Assembly (NCBI GenBank): GCA_963800235.1
Contig: CAWDAD010000001.1
Coordinates: 1,922,001-1,986,000, forward strand
Length of the DNA stretch: 64,000 nucleotides
Reading direction: 5' to 3'
Source of the DNA: CAVVNP01 sp963800235
GTDB lineage: Bacteria > Actinomycetota > Acidimicrobiia > Acidimicrobiales > Iamiaceae
Of the stretch, positions 43,859 through 53,262 are shown piece after piece. Numbering within the stretch: the stretch's first letter is position 1; each line of letters starts with the position of its first letter. A program made the translations under genes and the position numbers. A model generated the notes under the pieces. It was not told where the DNA came from. It was given only the letters and a program-made list of their open reading frames with translations, and searched no databases.

Positions 43859-45701
43859 TCAACCGGGGGTGGCCAGCGCGTCGCGCAGCCGCCCGGCGAC
43901 GTCGGCGGCGGCGAGGGTGGGGCCGAACACGCTGCCCTGGAGCCGGTCGCAGCCGAGCTCGGCGAGCACCGCCGCCTGGGCGGCGGTCTCGACCCCTTCG
44001 GCGACGGTCGTCATGCCGAGGGTCCGGGCCAGCTCGACGGCGGCGGCCACGATGGCGGCGTCGTCGGTTCCCGGCTGGGCGACCCCGCGCACGAAGGTGC
44101 GGTCGATCTTCAGCACCTCGGCCATGGGGAACCGGCGGAGGTACTCGAGGGACGCGTAGCCGGTCCCGAAGTCGTCGATGGCGATGCGCACGCCGAGCTC
44201 GCGCAGCCGGAGCAGACGCTCGGCGGCCGACCGGGCGTCGCTGATCAGCACGGTCTCGGTGATCTCGAGCAGGATCCGCGCCGGTTCGATGGCGTGCCGT
44301 CCGAGGACCTCGGCCACGTGCTCGGCGAGCCGGGGATCGGCGAGCTGCCGACCGGACAGGTTGACGGTGACCGCCAGCCGGTTGCCGGGGACCTCCTCGT
44401 CCCAGAGGAGGAGCGCCTCGATCGCCTCCTCGAGCACCCACAACCCCAGCCGGTCGATCAGCCCGCTGCGCTCGGCGAGGGGAACGAACCGGTCCGGGCT
44501 CACCGGCTCGCCGTCCAGCTCCCAGCGCAGCAACGCCTCGGCCCCCACCAGGTCGCGGGTCGCGGCATCGACCTGCGGTTGGTAGGACACGGTCAGCTCG
44601 CCGCGGTCGACGGCCAGCCGCAGCTCCGACTCCAGCTCGAGGTCGGCCGCCGTGCTGGCCCGCACCTCGGGGCGGTAGACGCGGACCTGGCTGCCGGCAT
44701 CGGCGGTCGACGCCGCGCTCGGCGGCGCGCTGCAGCAGCTCGGCGGCGACGTCGGCCGGGGCCGGTGCCACCCCGGCGGTCGACGGCACGACCAGGTCGG
44801 CCCCGAAGGCGACACCGGTGGACACGGTGATGGCGAGCGGCCGACCGGCCAGCTCGATGGGCTCGGCCACCGCCCGCAGGATCCGGGCGGCCAGCGCCTC
44901 GGCCGCCGGCGGCTCGGCGATCAGGTCGCCGACGACGCAGAAGTCGTCGCCGTCGAGCCGGGCCACCAGGTCGGTCGGCCGTACCGCCTCACGGATCCGG
45001 TCGGCCACGATGCGCAGCACCTGGTCGCCCGTGGTCCGACCGAGGCTGGCGTTCACCGAGTCGAAGCGGTCGATGTCGACGTGCAGCACCGCCAGCTGGT
45101 GCAGCCCCCGCCGTTCGACCGAGGTGGCGATCCGCTCCAGGGTCGCCTGCCGGTTGGGCAGTCCGGTGACGGCGTCGTGGCGGAGCGAGAACTGGCGGTC
45201 CTCGTCGCTGAGCAGCCGGGCGACGGCGATGGCGGCCAGGTTCTGGTAGCGGCGCAGGAGGGTCAGCTCGTGGACCGACGGCGTGGCGCGCGACGCCCGA
45301 AACACGACGATGGCCCCCTTCGCCCGCCCGCTGGTGGGCGACCCGACCGCCAGCGCCCACACCCGGCGCATGCCGGCGCCGGTCATGATCCGGACCAGCT
45401 CGGCGTCGCCGGGGCCGCGAGGGGCGTCGATCACCTGCAGCCATCCGGGCGCGGCGGTCGGCAGGGTGCCGGCGTCGAGCTCGGCCAGGGCGGTGACCGC
45501 CTCGCCGGGCAGGTCGCTCGACGCGAACAGCCGGGGCCGGTCCTCGCCGCCCACCCCGACCGCGCACCAGGCCGGGGCCAGCTCCCGCTGCAGGGCGTCG
45601 GCCAGGATCCCGATCGACCTCGAGGCCGGATCGGCGCGGGCCAGCGAGTCGAGGACGGTGTCGATCGGCTCGGGGGCCGCCGGCTGCACCGGGCCGGTCA
45701 T
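43859..45701 (-). pseudogene. GAF/GGDEF/EAL c-di-GMP protein broken by a frameshift
   Basis: Two reading frames carry the two halves of one gene. The 5' frame starts at the ATG 45701 (overlapping the hemL stop as ATGA) and encodes a GAF-like sensor region, then a GGDEF domain with LRHDAVTGLPNR and RLDGDDF. The active loop reads DGDDF, a poor match to GGDEF, so cyclase activity is doubtful. The second frame (43859 to about 44729) encodes a complete EAL domain with EALLRW, NLSGRQL, LEITETV, AIDDFGTGYASL, LKIDRTF and VAEGVE, all catalytic positions kept. The frames cross between about 44697 and 44729, at the domain boundary, inside a GC-rich run. A real one-base indel or a sequencing error would look the same; no slippery heptamer is seen. 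Confidence 0.8.
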
Positions 45702-47005
45702 CGAGCGACCGACTCGGCTCCCGCCACGGCCGCCGCCGCCTCGGCGATCGCCTCCACCACCCGGTCCACCTCCGCCGGTCCGTGGGCGAGGCCGGGGAAC
45801 AGGATCTCGTACGGACCGGGGGCCAGCGCCACGTCTCGGTCGAGCAGCGCATGGAAGAGCCGGGCGTAGCCCGCCACGTCGGTGCGGGTCGCCTGCTCGT
45901 AGTCGACGGGGGCCTCGGGGCCGAGGTGCAGGCCGACGAGGGTGCCCACCCGGGCGACCACCGCCTCGGTGCCGGCGGCGTCGAGCGATCGGCCCATGCC
46001 ATCGGCCAGGGCGGTGGCGGTGGCGTGGAGCTGCTCGTAGGCCCCCGCGTCGAGCAGCTCGAGGGCGGCGAGGCCCGCGGCGGTGGCCAGCGGGTTCCCC
46101 GACAGGGTGCCGGCCTGGTACACGGGGCCGAGCGGCGCCAGTTCGCCCATGACCTCCGCCCGCCCGCCGAAGGCGCCCACGTTGAGGCCCCCGCCGATCA
46201 CCTTGCCGAAGCAGGTCAGGTCGGGGCGGACGCCGAAGGCCTCCTGGGCGCCGCCCCGAGCGACGCGGAACCCGGTGATGACCTCGTCGAACACCAGCAG
46301 GGCGCCGACCCGGTCGCACTCGGCCCGCAGCCCTTCGAGGAAGCCCGGCTGGGGGGCGACCAGGCCCATGTTGGCCGCGACGGGCTCGACGATGACGCAG
46401 GCCACCGCCTCGTCGAGGACCGGCACCTGGTTGTAGGGCACCACCAGGGTGGCGGCGACGGCGGCGGCGGGCACCCCGGCCGAACCCGGCACCCCGTGCT
46501 CGCCGTGGCCGCCCCGGTCGAGGTGGGCGACGCCGCTGCCGCTCTCGGCCAGGAGGGCGTCACCGTGGCCGTGGTAGTTGCCGGCGAACTTCACGACGGT
46601 GGTGCGACCCGTGGCACCCCGCGCCAGGCGCACCGCCGACATGGTCGCCTCGGTGCCGCTCGACACCATGCGCACCTGGTCGCAGGACGGGAAGCGGTCG
46701 ATGATCGCCTCGGCCAGTTCGACCTCGCGCGGCGTCGGCGCCCCGTAGGACGTGCCGTCGCCGGCCGCCGCCCGGACGGCCTCCACGATCTTCGGGTGGG
46801 CGTGCCCGGCGATCACCGCGCCGTAGGACTGGACCAGGTCGAGGTACCGCCGGCCGTCGACGTCCCAGACGTGGGCGCCCTCGGCCCGGGCCACGAAGTA
46901 GGGAGTGCCGCCGACCGAGCGGAACGACCGCACGGGGGAGTTCACCCCGCCGGGGATCACCGCCCTCGCCCGCTCGAACCAGGCCTCGCTGCTCGCGCCG
47001 CTCAC
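45698..47005 (-). CDS. hemL: Glutamate-1-semialdehyde 2,1-aminomutase
   Basis: PLP enzyme that makes 5-aminolevulinate in the C5 haem pathway; 435 residues. IPGGVNSPVRSFRSVGG opens the protein, MVSSGTEATMSAVRLARG contacts PLP, and CFGKVIGGGLNVGAFGG holds the PLP lysine. The GTG at 47005 overlaps the hemB stop as GTGA. It works with HemA, encoded at 54173-55444. Confidence 0.96.
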   Translation of the reverse strand: MSGASSEAWFERARAVIPGGVNSPVRSFRSVGGTPYFVARAEGAHVWDVDGRRYLDLVQSYGAVIAGHAHPKIVEAVRAAAGDGTSYGAPTPREVELAEAIIDRFPSCDQVRMVSSGTEATMSAVRLARGATGRTTVVKFAGNYHGHGDALLAESGSGVAHLDRGGHGEHGVPGSAGVPAAAVAATLVVPYNQVPVLDEAVACVIVEPVAANMGLVAPQPGFLEGLRAECDRVGALLVFDEVITGFRVARGGAQEAFGVRPDLTCFGKVIGGGLNVGAFGGRAEVMGELAPLGPVYQAGTLSGNPLATAAGLAALELLDAGAYEQLHATATALADGMGRSLDAAGTEAVVARVGTLVGLHLGPEAPVDYEQATRTDVAGYARLFHALLDRDVALAPGPYEILFPGLAHGPAEVDRVVEAIAEAAAAVAGAESVAR

Positions 47006-47982
47006 GTCAGCACCTCGGCCACCTCGGCGGCCAGGTAGGTGAGGATCAGGTCGGCCCCGGCCCGCTTGACCGCGGTCAGGTGCTCGAGGGCGACGGCGTC
47101 GCCGTCGATCCAGCCTCGTTCGGCGGCCGCCTTGATCATGGAGTACTCGCCCGACACGTGGTACGCGGCCACCGGCACGTCGACCGCAGCCCGGGCCGCG
47201 GCGATCACGTCGAGGTAGGCGAGGGCCGGCTTCACCATGACCAGGTCGGCGCCCTCGGCCACATCGGCGGCCAGCTCGGCCAGCGCCTCCCGGCCGTTGG
47301 CGGGGTCCTGCTGGTAGGCCCTGCGGTCGCCGCCGCCCGCGATCTCGACGTCGACCGCGTCGCGGAAGGGGCCGTACAGGGCCGAGGCGTACTTGGCGGC
47401 GTAGGCGAGGATGGCGACCTGCTGGTGGCCGGACCCGTCGAGGGCCGCTCGGATGGCGGCGACCTGGCCGTCCATCATCCCCGACGGCGCCACGAGGTCG
47501 GCCCCGGCCTCGGCCTGCACCACCGCCACCTCGGCGTAGCGCTCCAGGGTGGCGTCGTTGTCGACCTCGCCGGCGGCGGTCACGAGGCCGCAGTGGCCGT
47601 GGTCGGTGTACTCGTCGAGGCAGAGGTCGGCGAGCAGCACGATGCGGTCGCCGAGGTCGTCGCGCAGGTCGCGGAGGGCGAGCTGGACGATGCCGTCCGG
47701 GTCGGACGCGCCGCTGCCGACCGCGTCCTTCCCGGTGGGCACCCCGAAGAGGATGACGCCGGGGATGCCGAGGTCGGACAGGCGGCCGACCTCCTTGCGG
47801 AGCGACTCCCGGGTGTGCTGGACGACGCCCGGCAGGGAGGCGATGAGCTGCGGCTCGTCGATGCCTTCGCGGACGAAGAGCGGCGCCAGCAGGTCGTCGG
47901 GGGTGACGACGGTCTCGGCGACCATGCGCCGCAGGGCGGGCGTGCGGCGCAGGCGCCGCAGCCGGCGTTGCGGGAAGGCCAT
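47002..47982 (-). CDS. hemB: Porphobilinogen synthase
   Basis: Condenses two 5-aminolevulinates to porphobilinogen; 326 residues. The Schiff-base lysines are in AYAAKYASALYGPFRDAV and VMVKPALAYLDVI. The metal loop is DLCLDEYTDHGHCG: two of the three zinc cysteines are present and the middle one is Asp, a mixed ligand set also known in other actinobacteria. The ATG at 47982 lies 6 nt past a TAGGCT -10 element, so a leaderless mRNA is likely. It is separated from the rex-hem block by the monooxygenase. Confidence 0.96.
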   Translation of the reverse strand: MAFPQRRLRRLRRTPALRRMVAETVVTPDDLLAPLFVREGIDEPQLIASLPGVVQHTRESLRKEVGRLSDLGIPGVILFGVPTGKDAVGSGASDPDGIVQLALRDLRDDLGDRIVLLADLCLDEYTDHGHCGLVTAAGEVDNDATLERYAEVAVVQAEAGADLVAPSGMMDGQVAAIRAALDGSGHQQVAILAYAAKYASALYGPFRDAVDVEIAGGGDRRAYQQDPANGREALAELAADVAEGADLVMVKPALAYLDVIAAARAAVDVPVAAYHVSGEYSMIKAAAERGWIDGDAVALEHLTAVKRAGADLILTYLAAEVAEVLT

Positions 47983-47988
47983 GGGCCG

Positions 47989-47994
47989 AGCCTA
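47989..47994 (-). promoter_or_regulatory. -10 element of hemB, leaderless type
   Basis: TAGGCT on the minus strand ends 6 nt before the hemB ATG. No ribosome-binding site is present, so transcription probably starts at or next to the start codon. No -35 can be assigned with confidence. Confidence 0.4.
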
Positions 47995-48042
47995 CGAGCG
48001 GCGGCGGGCAGGCCGGGGCGTGGGTGGTGGCACGCTGGGGCG

Positions 48043-48489
48043 ATGGCCGTCCGATCCGCCCGCCCTCCCGGCCGCTGGGCCGTGGTGCAGGAGCGGTTCG
48101 AGGCCGCCTACGCCGAGGACCCCACGCCGTTCGACCGCCACGACGTCCTGCTGCGGTGGTGGACGGTGCGCAACGACCGCACCGGCGGGAAGCTGCGCCG
48201 CATCGGCCACGGCATCTTCGTGGCGCTGACCAAGGGGACCGCCGCCCAGTGGTTCGACGGGGTGTACGTGGCCGTCTACGACGTCGCCGCCCCGCGCAAC
48301 AGCGTGGCCGACCTGGTGCTCGAGGTCCCGGGCGACACCTTCCCCGAGGACGAGGGGTTCGGTCAGGCGGTGCTGGTGGGCGAGTACCTGGCCAACGGCG
48401 CCTGCGCCCTCGACCTCGACGACCTCGGCGTCGCCTTCCCGAAGGCCCCCCCGTTCGTCCGGCGCAGCGGCGTGCCCTTCGCCCCCTGA
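48043..48489 (+). CDS. Hypothetical protein, 148 residues
   Basis: Not recognised. Soluble, about 148 residues, with a basic N-terminus (RSARPPGRWAVVQERFEAAY), RWWTVRNDRTGGKLRRIGHG in the middle, and an acidic C-terminal half. No signal peptide, helix or known motif. The composition and codon use look like a true protein, and no gene opposes it. The ATG at 48043 has no ribosome site; CACGCT 6 nt upstream resembles a -10 for a leaderless transcript. It is the only plus-strand gene between 39 and 58 kb and is convergent with the monooxygenase. Confidence 0.7.
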   Translation: MAVRSARPPGRWAVVQERFEAAYAEDPTPFDRHDVLLRWWTVRNDRTGGKLRRIGHGIFVALTKGTAAQWFDGVYVAVYDVAAPRNSVADLVLEVPGDTFPEDEGFGQAVLVGEYLANGACALDLDDLGVAFPKAPPFVRRSGVPFAP

Positions 48490-48508
48490 CCGGCGACCGG
48501 CCTCGGCG

Positions 48509-50371
48509 TCACTCGGTCCGGCGGAACTCCAGGCCCTCGAACTCGCCGGACCGGCGCCACTCGTCGATGTAGCGGAAGAAGGCCATGGCGCCCTGGGGGT
48601 AGCCGACGAAGGACCGGGCCTCCGGTCCGGTCTCCTGGCCCTCGTTGTTGTAGTAGCCGGGCGTGCAGTCGGGCGACCCGATGATCATGCGGCCGGGTCC
48701 CGACAGCAGCAGGTCGAGCCAGCGCTGCTCGGCCTCGGCGGTGACCTCGACCTCGTCGTAGCCCCCGTCGATGGCGTGGCGGACGATGGCGGCGATGGTC
48801 CTGCCGGACTCGGTGAGGTTGTGGGGCACGTTGGAGATGAGGTTGGCGCCCTGGGTCGGCTGCACGATGAACAGGTTCGGGAAGCCGTGGACGTGGATGC
48901 CGTGCAGGGTCCGCATGCCCTCGGCCCAGTGGGACGAGAGCTTCCGGCCGTCGCGCCCGGTCATGTCGTAGCCGGTCCGCCGGGTGTACTCGGTGCCCAC
49001 CTCGAAGCCGCTGGCGTAGATGATGCAGTCGACCTCGTAGGCGGTGCCCGCGGCCACCACCGCCGTCTCGGTGATCCGCTCGACGCCCTTGCCGTCGGTG
49101 TCGACCAGGTGGGTGCCCGGCTCGTTGTAGGCCTGCAGGTACTCGTCGTGGAAGCAGGGCCGCTTGCACAGCTGCCGGTACCAGGCCTTGAGGCGCTCGG
49201 CGGTGGCGGGGTCGTCGACCACCTCGTCGACCCGCGAGCGGATCTCCTCCATCTTCTCGAAGTCGGACTCCTCGTACGCCGCCAACATCCCCTCGGGGGT
49301 CATCTCCTCGGCCGGCAGCGCCATGATCCGGCTGCGCACCCGACGGGCCAGGTCGGTCCATCCGTCCATGACCAGGTCGTCCTCGGCCATGCCGCCGGTC
49401 TGGTTGGCGGTGAAGTTCTCCAGCCATCGCTGCTGCCAGCCGGGCGTGGCCATCGCCTCGAACCACTCGGGGTCGGTGGGCTCGTTGTCGCGCACGTCGA
49501 CCGACGAGGGCGTGCGCTGGAAGACGTACAGCTCCTTGCACGCCCGGGCCAGGTGGGGCACGCACTGCACCGACGTGGCGCCGGTGCCGATGACGGCGAC
49601 CCGCTTGTCGGCCAACCGGTCCATCGGCTCGCCGTCCGGATCGCCGCCGGTGTAGTCGTAGTCCCAGCGGCTGGTGTGGAACGAGTGACCCCGGAACGAC
49701 TCGATCCCGGGGATGCCGGGCAGCTTGGGGACGTGCAGGGGGCCGGTGCCCATGGCGACGAACTGGGTCGTGAACTCGTCGCCGCGGGTCGTGCGGACGA
49801 TCCAGCGCGAGCTCTCCTCCTCCCACTCGAGGTCGGTGACCTCGGTGTGGAAGAGGGCGTCGTCGTAGAGGTCGTAGTGGCGGGCGATGCGGCGGCAGTG
49901 CTCGAGGATCTCCGGGGCGTGGGCGTACTTCTCGCTCGGCATGTGCCCGGTCTCCTCGAGGAGCGGCATGTACACGAACGAGGCGGTGTCGCACTGGGCC
50001 CCCGGGTAGCGGTTCCAGTACCAGGTGCCGCCGACGTCCCCGCCCTTCTCGAGCAGCCGCACCGGGACCCCCGCCTCTCGGAGGCGGGCGCCGGTGACCA
50101 GCCCGGCGAAGCCGGCCCCGATGAAGGTGAGGGTGACGTGGTCGTGCTTCGGCTCCCTCGGCTCGACCGGCGTGTAGGGGTCGTCGAGGTAGTGCGAGAG
50201 CTGGTCCTTGAGCTGCAGGTACTGGGCGTTGCCGTCGGGTCGCAGCCGCTTGTTCCGCTCCTCCGCGTACTTCTGCTTCAGCCCCTCGATGTCGATGGTG
50301 TCGGCGATGGCGCTCGCTCCTCCGTCCGGCCGGATCGGGTCACGGTAGGACGGGGCGGTGCCCTCCCGCAC
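48509..50371 (-). CDS. Flavin-containing Baeyer-Villiger-type monooxygenase
   Basis: FAD/NADPH monooxygenase converting ketones to esters or lactones, about 600-620 residues. The FAD motif is FIGAGFAGLVTGARLREAG, the NADPH motif VIGTGATSVQCVPHLA, and the Baeyer-Villiger fingerprint FRGHSFHTSRWD fits F-x-G-x3-H-x3-W-[PD]. The start is uncertain. A GTG at 50371 is the only standard codon near. The family's usual N-terminus (ADTIDIEGLKQKYAEERN) begins at an ATC at 50308 that has GGAGG 10 nt upstream, so an ATC start or a mutated ATG is possible. It interrupts the haem gene series and has no obvious role in it. Substrate unknown. Confidence 0.88.
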   Translation of the reverse strand: MREGTAPSYRDPIRPDGGASAIADTIDIEGLKQKYAEERNKRLRPDGNAQYLQLKDQLSHYLDDPYTPVEPREPKHDHVTLTFIGAGFAGLVTGARLREAGVPVRLLEKGGDVGGTWYWNRYPGAQCDTASFVYMPLLEETGHMPSEKYAHAPEILEHCRRIARHYDLYDDALFHTEVTDLEWEEESSRWIVRTTRGDEFTTQFVAMGTGPLHVPKLPGIPGIESFRGHSFHTSRWDYDYTGGDPDGEPMDRLADKRVAVIGTGATSVQCVPHLARACKELYVFQRTPSSVDVRDNEPTDPEWFEAMATPGWQQRWLENFTANQTGGMAEDDLVMDGWTDLARRVRSRIMALPAEEMTPEGMLAAYEESDFEKMEEIRSRVDEVVDDPATAERLKAWYRQLCKRPCFHDEYLQAYNEPGTHLVDTDGKGVERITETAVVAAGTAYEVDCIIYASGFEVGTEYTRRTGYDMTGRDGRKLSSHWAEGMRTLHGIHVHGFPNLFIVQPTQGANLISNVPHNLTESGRTIAAIVRHAIDGGYDEVEVTAEAEQRWLDLLLSGPGRMIIGSPDCTPGYYNNEGQETGPEARSFVGYPQGAMAFFRYIDEWRRSGEFEGLEFRRTE

Positions 50372-50409
50372 GGCCGCCTCCCCCGGGCCGCCTCCGCCGG
50401 TCCGACCGC

Positions 50410-51090
50410 TCAGCCCGGGTCTCCTGCCACCAGCGCGTCGAGCTCGTCGACGGTGACCTCCTCGAGGCTGGCGACCACCCGGGTCGCCTGCTCGAAGGTC
50501 GAGAAGCGGGTGATGCGGTTCGGCACCGCCACCACCTCCAGGCCGGCGGACCGCGCCGAGGCCACCCCGTGGGCCGAGTCCTCCAGGGCCACCGAGCGGG
50601 CCGGGTCGGCGCCGAGACCCGCGGAGGCGACCCGGTACACCGCCGGGTCCGGCTTCCCGCGGCCGCCGACCCGGTGGTGGTCGACGCCGACCAGCTCGAC
50701 GAAGTGGGGACGGAGCCCGACCCTCGCCAGGTGACCGTCCAGCCAGCCGATGGACGAGCTGGACGCCACCGCCAGGGGTACGCCGGCGGCGGACAGGTCG
50801 TGGACCAGCTCCGTCACGCCCGGCAGGGGCTGCAGCACGTCGCGGTAGCTGCGGTCCTGGGCCCGGTAGGCGGCGTCGAACTCGGCCTTGTCGATGGTGA
50901 AGCCGAGCTCGTCGCGCAGCTGGTCGAACCAGTCGCGCTCGGCATCGGACAGCCCGACGACCTGCGCCCAGTCCTCGACCGCCAGCTCGACCTCGTAGGC
51001 GGCGAAGGTGGCGGCGGCCATCTCGTAGATGGGCCACTCGGTGTCGAGCATCAGCCCGTCGAAGTCGAAGATCACCGCCTCGAGGTTCAC
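50410..51090 (-). CDS. HAD-superfamily phosphatase (beta-phosphoglucomutase-like)
   Basis: Phosphohydrolase or phosphomutase, 226 residues. HAD motifs in order: IFDFDGLMLDTEWP (nucleophile and acid), ASSSSIGWLDGH (motif II), GKPDPAVYRVA (lysine of motif III) and ALEDSAHGVASARSAG (motif IV). A helical cap domain lies at about 17-90. The GTG at 51090 overlaps the cobA-hemD stop as GTGA. The substrate is unknown; coupling to the haem genes could be incidental. Confidence 0.88.
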   Translation of the reverse strand: MNLEAVIFDFDGLMLDTEWPIYEMAAATFAAYEVELAVEDWAQVVGLSDAERDWFDQLRDELGFTIDKAEFDAAYRAQDRSYRDVLQPLPGVTELVHDLSAAGVPLAVASSSSIGWLDGHLARVGLRPHFVELVGVDHHRVGGRGKPDPAVYRVASAGLGADPARSVALEDSAHGVASARSAGLEVVAVPNRITRFSTFEQATRVVASLEEVTVDELDALVAGDPG

Positions 51091-52601
51091 GGCAGCACCT
51101 CGGACGGTGCCGAGGCGGCGGACGCACCGGCGAGGGACGCCGCCAGGGCGTCGGCCAGCGCGGGGACGGTGTGCTCGGCGGGCTCCACGTCGACCCGGAG
51201 CCCGAGCTCCCGAGCGGCGGCGGCGGTGATCGGACCGATGCACGCCACCACCGGCGGCACGGCGCGGGTACCGGCGGCGGCCACGAAGTTGCGGACCGTG
51301 GACGCCGAGGTGAAGGCGATGGCGTCGGCGGCGGCGACCTGGTCCAGCACCGCCGACTCGGGCACGACCGGCACGGTCCGGTAGGCGTCGACGACCTCGA
51401 CGTCCCACCCCAGGGCGGCGAGCCCGTCGGGCACCACGTCGCGCGCCACCTCGGCCCGCGGGAGGATGACGCGGCGGTCCGCCGGTCGACCGGAGCGCGG
51501 CGCGGTGGGGAAGGCGGCGACCAGCGCCTCGGCGACGGCTTCGGCCGGTACCAGGTCGGCAGCCACCCCCCGGTCGGCCAGGGCCCGGGCGGTGACCGGT
51601 CCGACCGCCGCCACCTGCGCGCCGGCCAACGCCCGCGCGTCGGCCACCTCGGCGAGGAGGGGTGCGACCGCGTTCGCCGACGTGAAGACCAGCCACGCCA
51701 CCTCGCCGCTCGTGATCCGCTCCCCCGCCCGCCGCAGGGCCCCGCCCCCGTCGGCCGGGGCCTCGATGGCGATGGTCGGCACCTGCAGGACCTCGGCGCC
51801 GAGGGTGCGCAGGCGCTCGGCGAAGCCGCCGCCGGTGCCGACGGCGCGGGTGACGACGACGGTCCGCCCGAAGAGCGGCCGCGTCTCGAACCAGTCGAGG
51901 CGCTCGGCCGCCACCGACCCGACCACGATCACCGAGGGGCTCTCCAGCTCGTGGTCCTCGAGGGTCGCCAGCGTGGCCCGCCGGGCGCGCTGCTCCGGCC
52001 GCGTGCCCCACTGGATGGCGGCCGCCGGCGTCGCCGGGTCGAGCCCACCGGCCTGCAGCCGGCGGGCGATCCCGGGCCACCGCTTCACGCCCATCAGCAC
52101 GACGATGGTGCCGCCGACCCTCGCCACCGCCTCCCAGTCGACCGAGCCGTCCCCCGCCGACGGGTCCTCGTGTCCGGTCACGACGGTGACGCTGGTCGAG
52201 GAGTGGCGCAGGGTGACGGGGATGCCGGCGTAGGCCGGCACCGCGAACGCCGAGGTCACGCCGGGGACGACCTCCACCTCGATGCCGGCGGCGAGCACGG
52301 CGGCGGCCTCCTCCCCCCCGCGGGCGAACACGAACGGGTCACCGCCCTTGAGTCGCACGACCTGCCGGCCCTCCCGACCTCGCTCGACCAGGAGGGCGTT
52401 GATCTCGTCCTGGGTGCGGGTGTGGGCGCCCGGCCGCTTGCCGACGTTGATGCGCTCGGCCCCGGACGGGGCGAGGTCGAGCAGGCTGGCGACCGAGAGC
52501 CGGTCGTAGACGACCACGTCGGCCGACGCCAGCACCTCGGCGGCGCGGACGGTGAGCAGGCCGGGATCACCCGGACCGGCGCCGACGAGGTGGACGGTCA
52601 T
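51087..52601 (-). CDS. cobA-hemD: Uroporphyrinogen-III C-methyltransferase / uroporphyrinogen-III synthase fusion
   Basis: Two enzymes in one chain of 504 residues. The N-terminal about 245 residues are the SAM-dependent methyltransferase that commits to sirohaem or cobalamin: LVGAGPGDPGLLTVRAAEVL, VRLKGGDPFVFARGGEE and GVTSAFAVPAYAGIPVTLRH. The C-terminal about 255 residues are HemD, which closes and isomerises the tetrapyrrole: VVVTRAVGTGGGFAERLRTL, WLVFTSANAV and AFTSASTVRNFV. Both branch-point steps therefore share one polypeptide. The ATG at 52601 lies 6 nt past TACGCT, so this gene may also have its own leaderless promoter. Confidence 0.94.
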   Translation of the reverse strand: MTVHLVGAGPGDPGLLTVRAAEVLASADVVVYDRLSVASLLDLAPSGAERINVGKRPGAHTRTQDEINALLVERGREGRQVVRLKGGDPFVFARGGEEAAAVLAAGIEVEVVPGVTSAFAVPAYAGIPVTLRHSSTSVTVVTGHEDPSAGDGSVDWEAVARVGGTIVVLMGVKRWPGIARRLQAGGLDPATPAAAIQWGTRPEQRARRATLATLEDHELESPSVIVVGSVAAERLDWFETRPLFGRTVVVTRAVGTGGGFAERLRTLGAEVLQVPTIAIEAPADGGGALRRAGERITSGEVAWLVFTSANAVAPLLAEVADARALAGAQVAAVGPVTARALADRGVAADLVPAEAVAEALVAAFPTAPRSGRPADRRVILPRAEVARDVVPDGLAALGWDVEVVDAYRTVPVVPESAVLDQVAAADAIAFTSASTVRNFVAAAGTRAVPPVVACIGPITAAAARELGLRVDVEPAEHTVPALADALAASLAGASAASAPSEVLP

Positions 52602-52607
52602 GCAGCG

Positions 52608-52613
52608 AGCGTA
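52608..52613 (-). promoter_or_regulatory. -10 element of cobA-hemD, leaderless type
   Basis: TACGCT on the minus strand is 6 nt upstream of the ATG, with no Shine-Dalgarno between. A 46-nt gap separates this gene from the preceding HAD gene, enough for a promoter inside the hem operon. Confidence 0.4.
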
Positions 52614-52647
52614 GGGGTGGCCGGTGGGCCCGCCGGCGGGTCCGGCG

Positions 52648-53262
52648 TCACCGCAACGGCAGTCCCAGGTCGGCCAGGGCGGACCGCAGCTCGGAGGCCG
52701 ACGTGAACCGGATGGCCTGCAACCCGCTCGCCCGGGCGCCCTCGACGTTGGTCGGCGAGTCGTCGACGAAGACGGTGGCGGCCCGGTCGAGCTCGAACCG
52801 CTCGACCAGCACGTCGAAGATGGCCGGCTCGGGCTTCGCCGCACCCTCCTCGCCCGAGACGACCACGCCCTGCAACCGGCCCAGCTCCGGCCAGTCGTCA
52901 AGCAGCACCGGCCAGACCTCGGCCGGCATGTTGGTGAGGCCGTGCACCGGCACGTCGGCGGCCAGCAGGTCGTCGACCACCTGGGCCGTTCCCGAGACGG
53001 GGCCCGCCACCATGTCGCCGTAGCGGGGCAGCCACTGGGCGATCAGCTCGGCGTGCTCGGGGAACGCCACCGCCCGCGCCTCGAGCGACGGCCCCATGGG
53101 GACGCCCCGGTCGTGCTGGAAGTGCCACGACAGCGGGCAGACCTCGGTGAGGAAGTGCTCGAGCTCGGCGGGATCGTCGATGAGCCGGCGGTAGAGGTGG
53201 GCGGGCGCCCAGTCGAGCAGCACCCCGCCCACGTCGAACACCACGGCGCGGACCTCGCTCAT
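52648..53262 (-). CDS. HAD-superfamily hydrolase (YihX-like)
   Basis: 204 residues. VVFDVGGVLLDWAP gives the nucleophile Asp; the usual second Asp is Gly, as in YihX-type sugar phosphatases. Other motifs are HGLTNMPAEVW (motif II), AAKPEPAIFDVL (motif III lysine) and VFVDDSPTNVEGARASG (motif IV). The ATG at 53262 overlaps the hemC stop as ATGA. Substrate unknown. Confidence 0.86.
   Translation of the reverse strand: MSEVRAVVFDVGGVLLDWAPAHLYRRLIDDPAELEHFLTEVCPLSWHFQHDRGVPMGPSLEARAVAFPEHAELIAQWLPRYGDMVAGPVSGTAQVVDDLLAADVPVHGLTNMPAEVWPVLLDDWPELGRLQGVVVSGEEGAAKPEPAIFDVLVERFELDRAATVFVDDSPTNVEGARASGLQAIRFTSASELRSALADLGLPLR

Noticed and set aside
44697..44729. Programmed ribosomal frameshift joining GGDEF and EAL
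   Set aside because: No slippery heptamer or downstream pseudoknot pattern is seen, and no family precedent is known to me. An indel or sequencing error is simpler.
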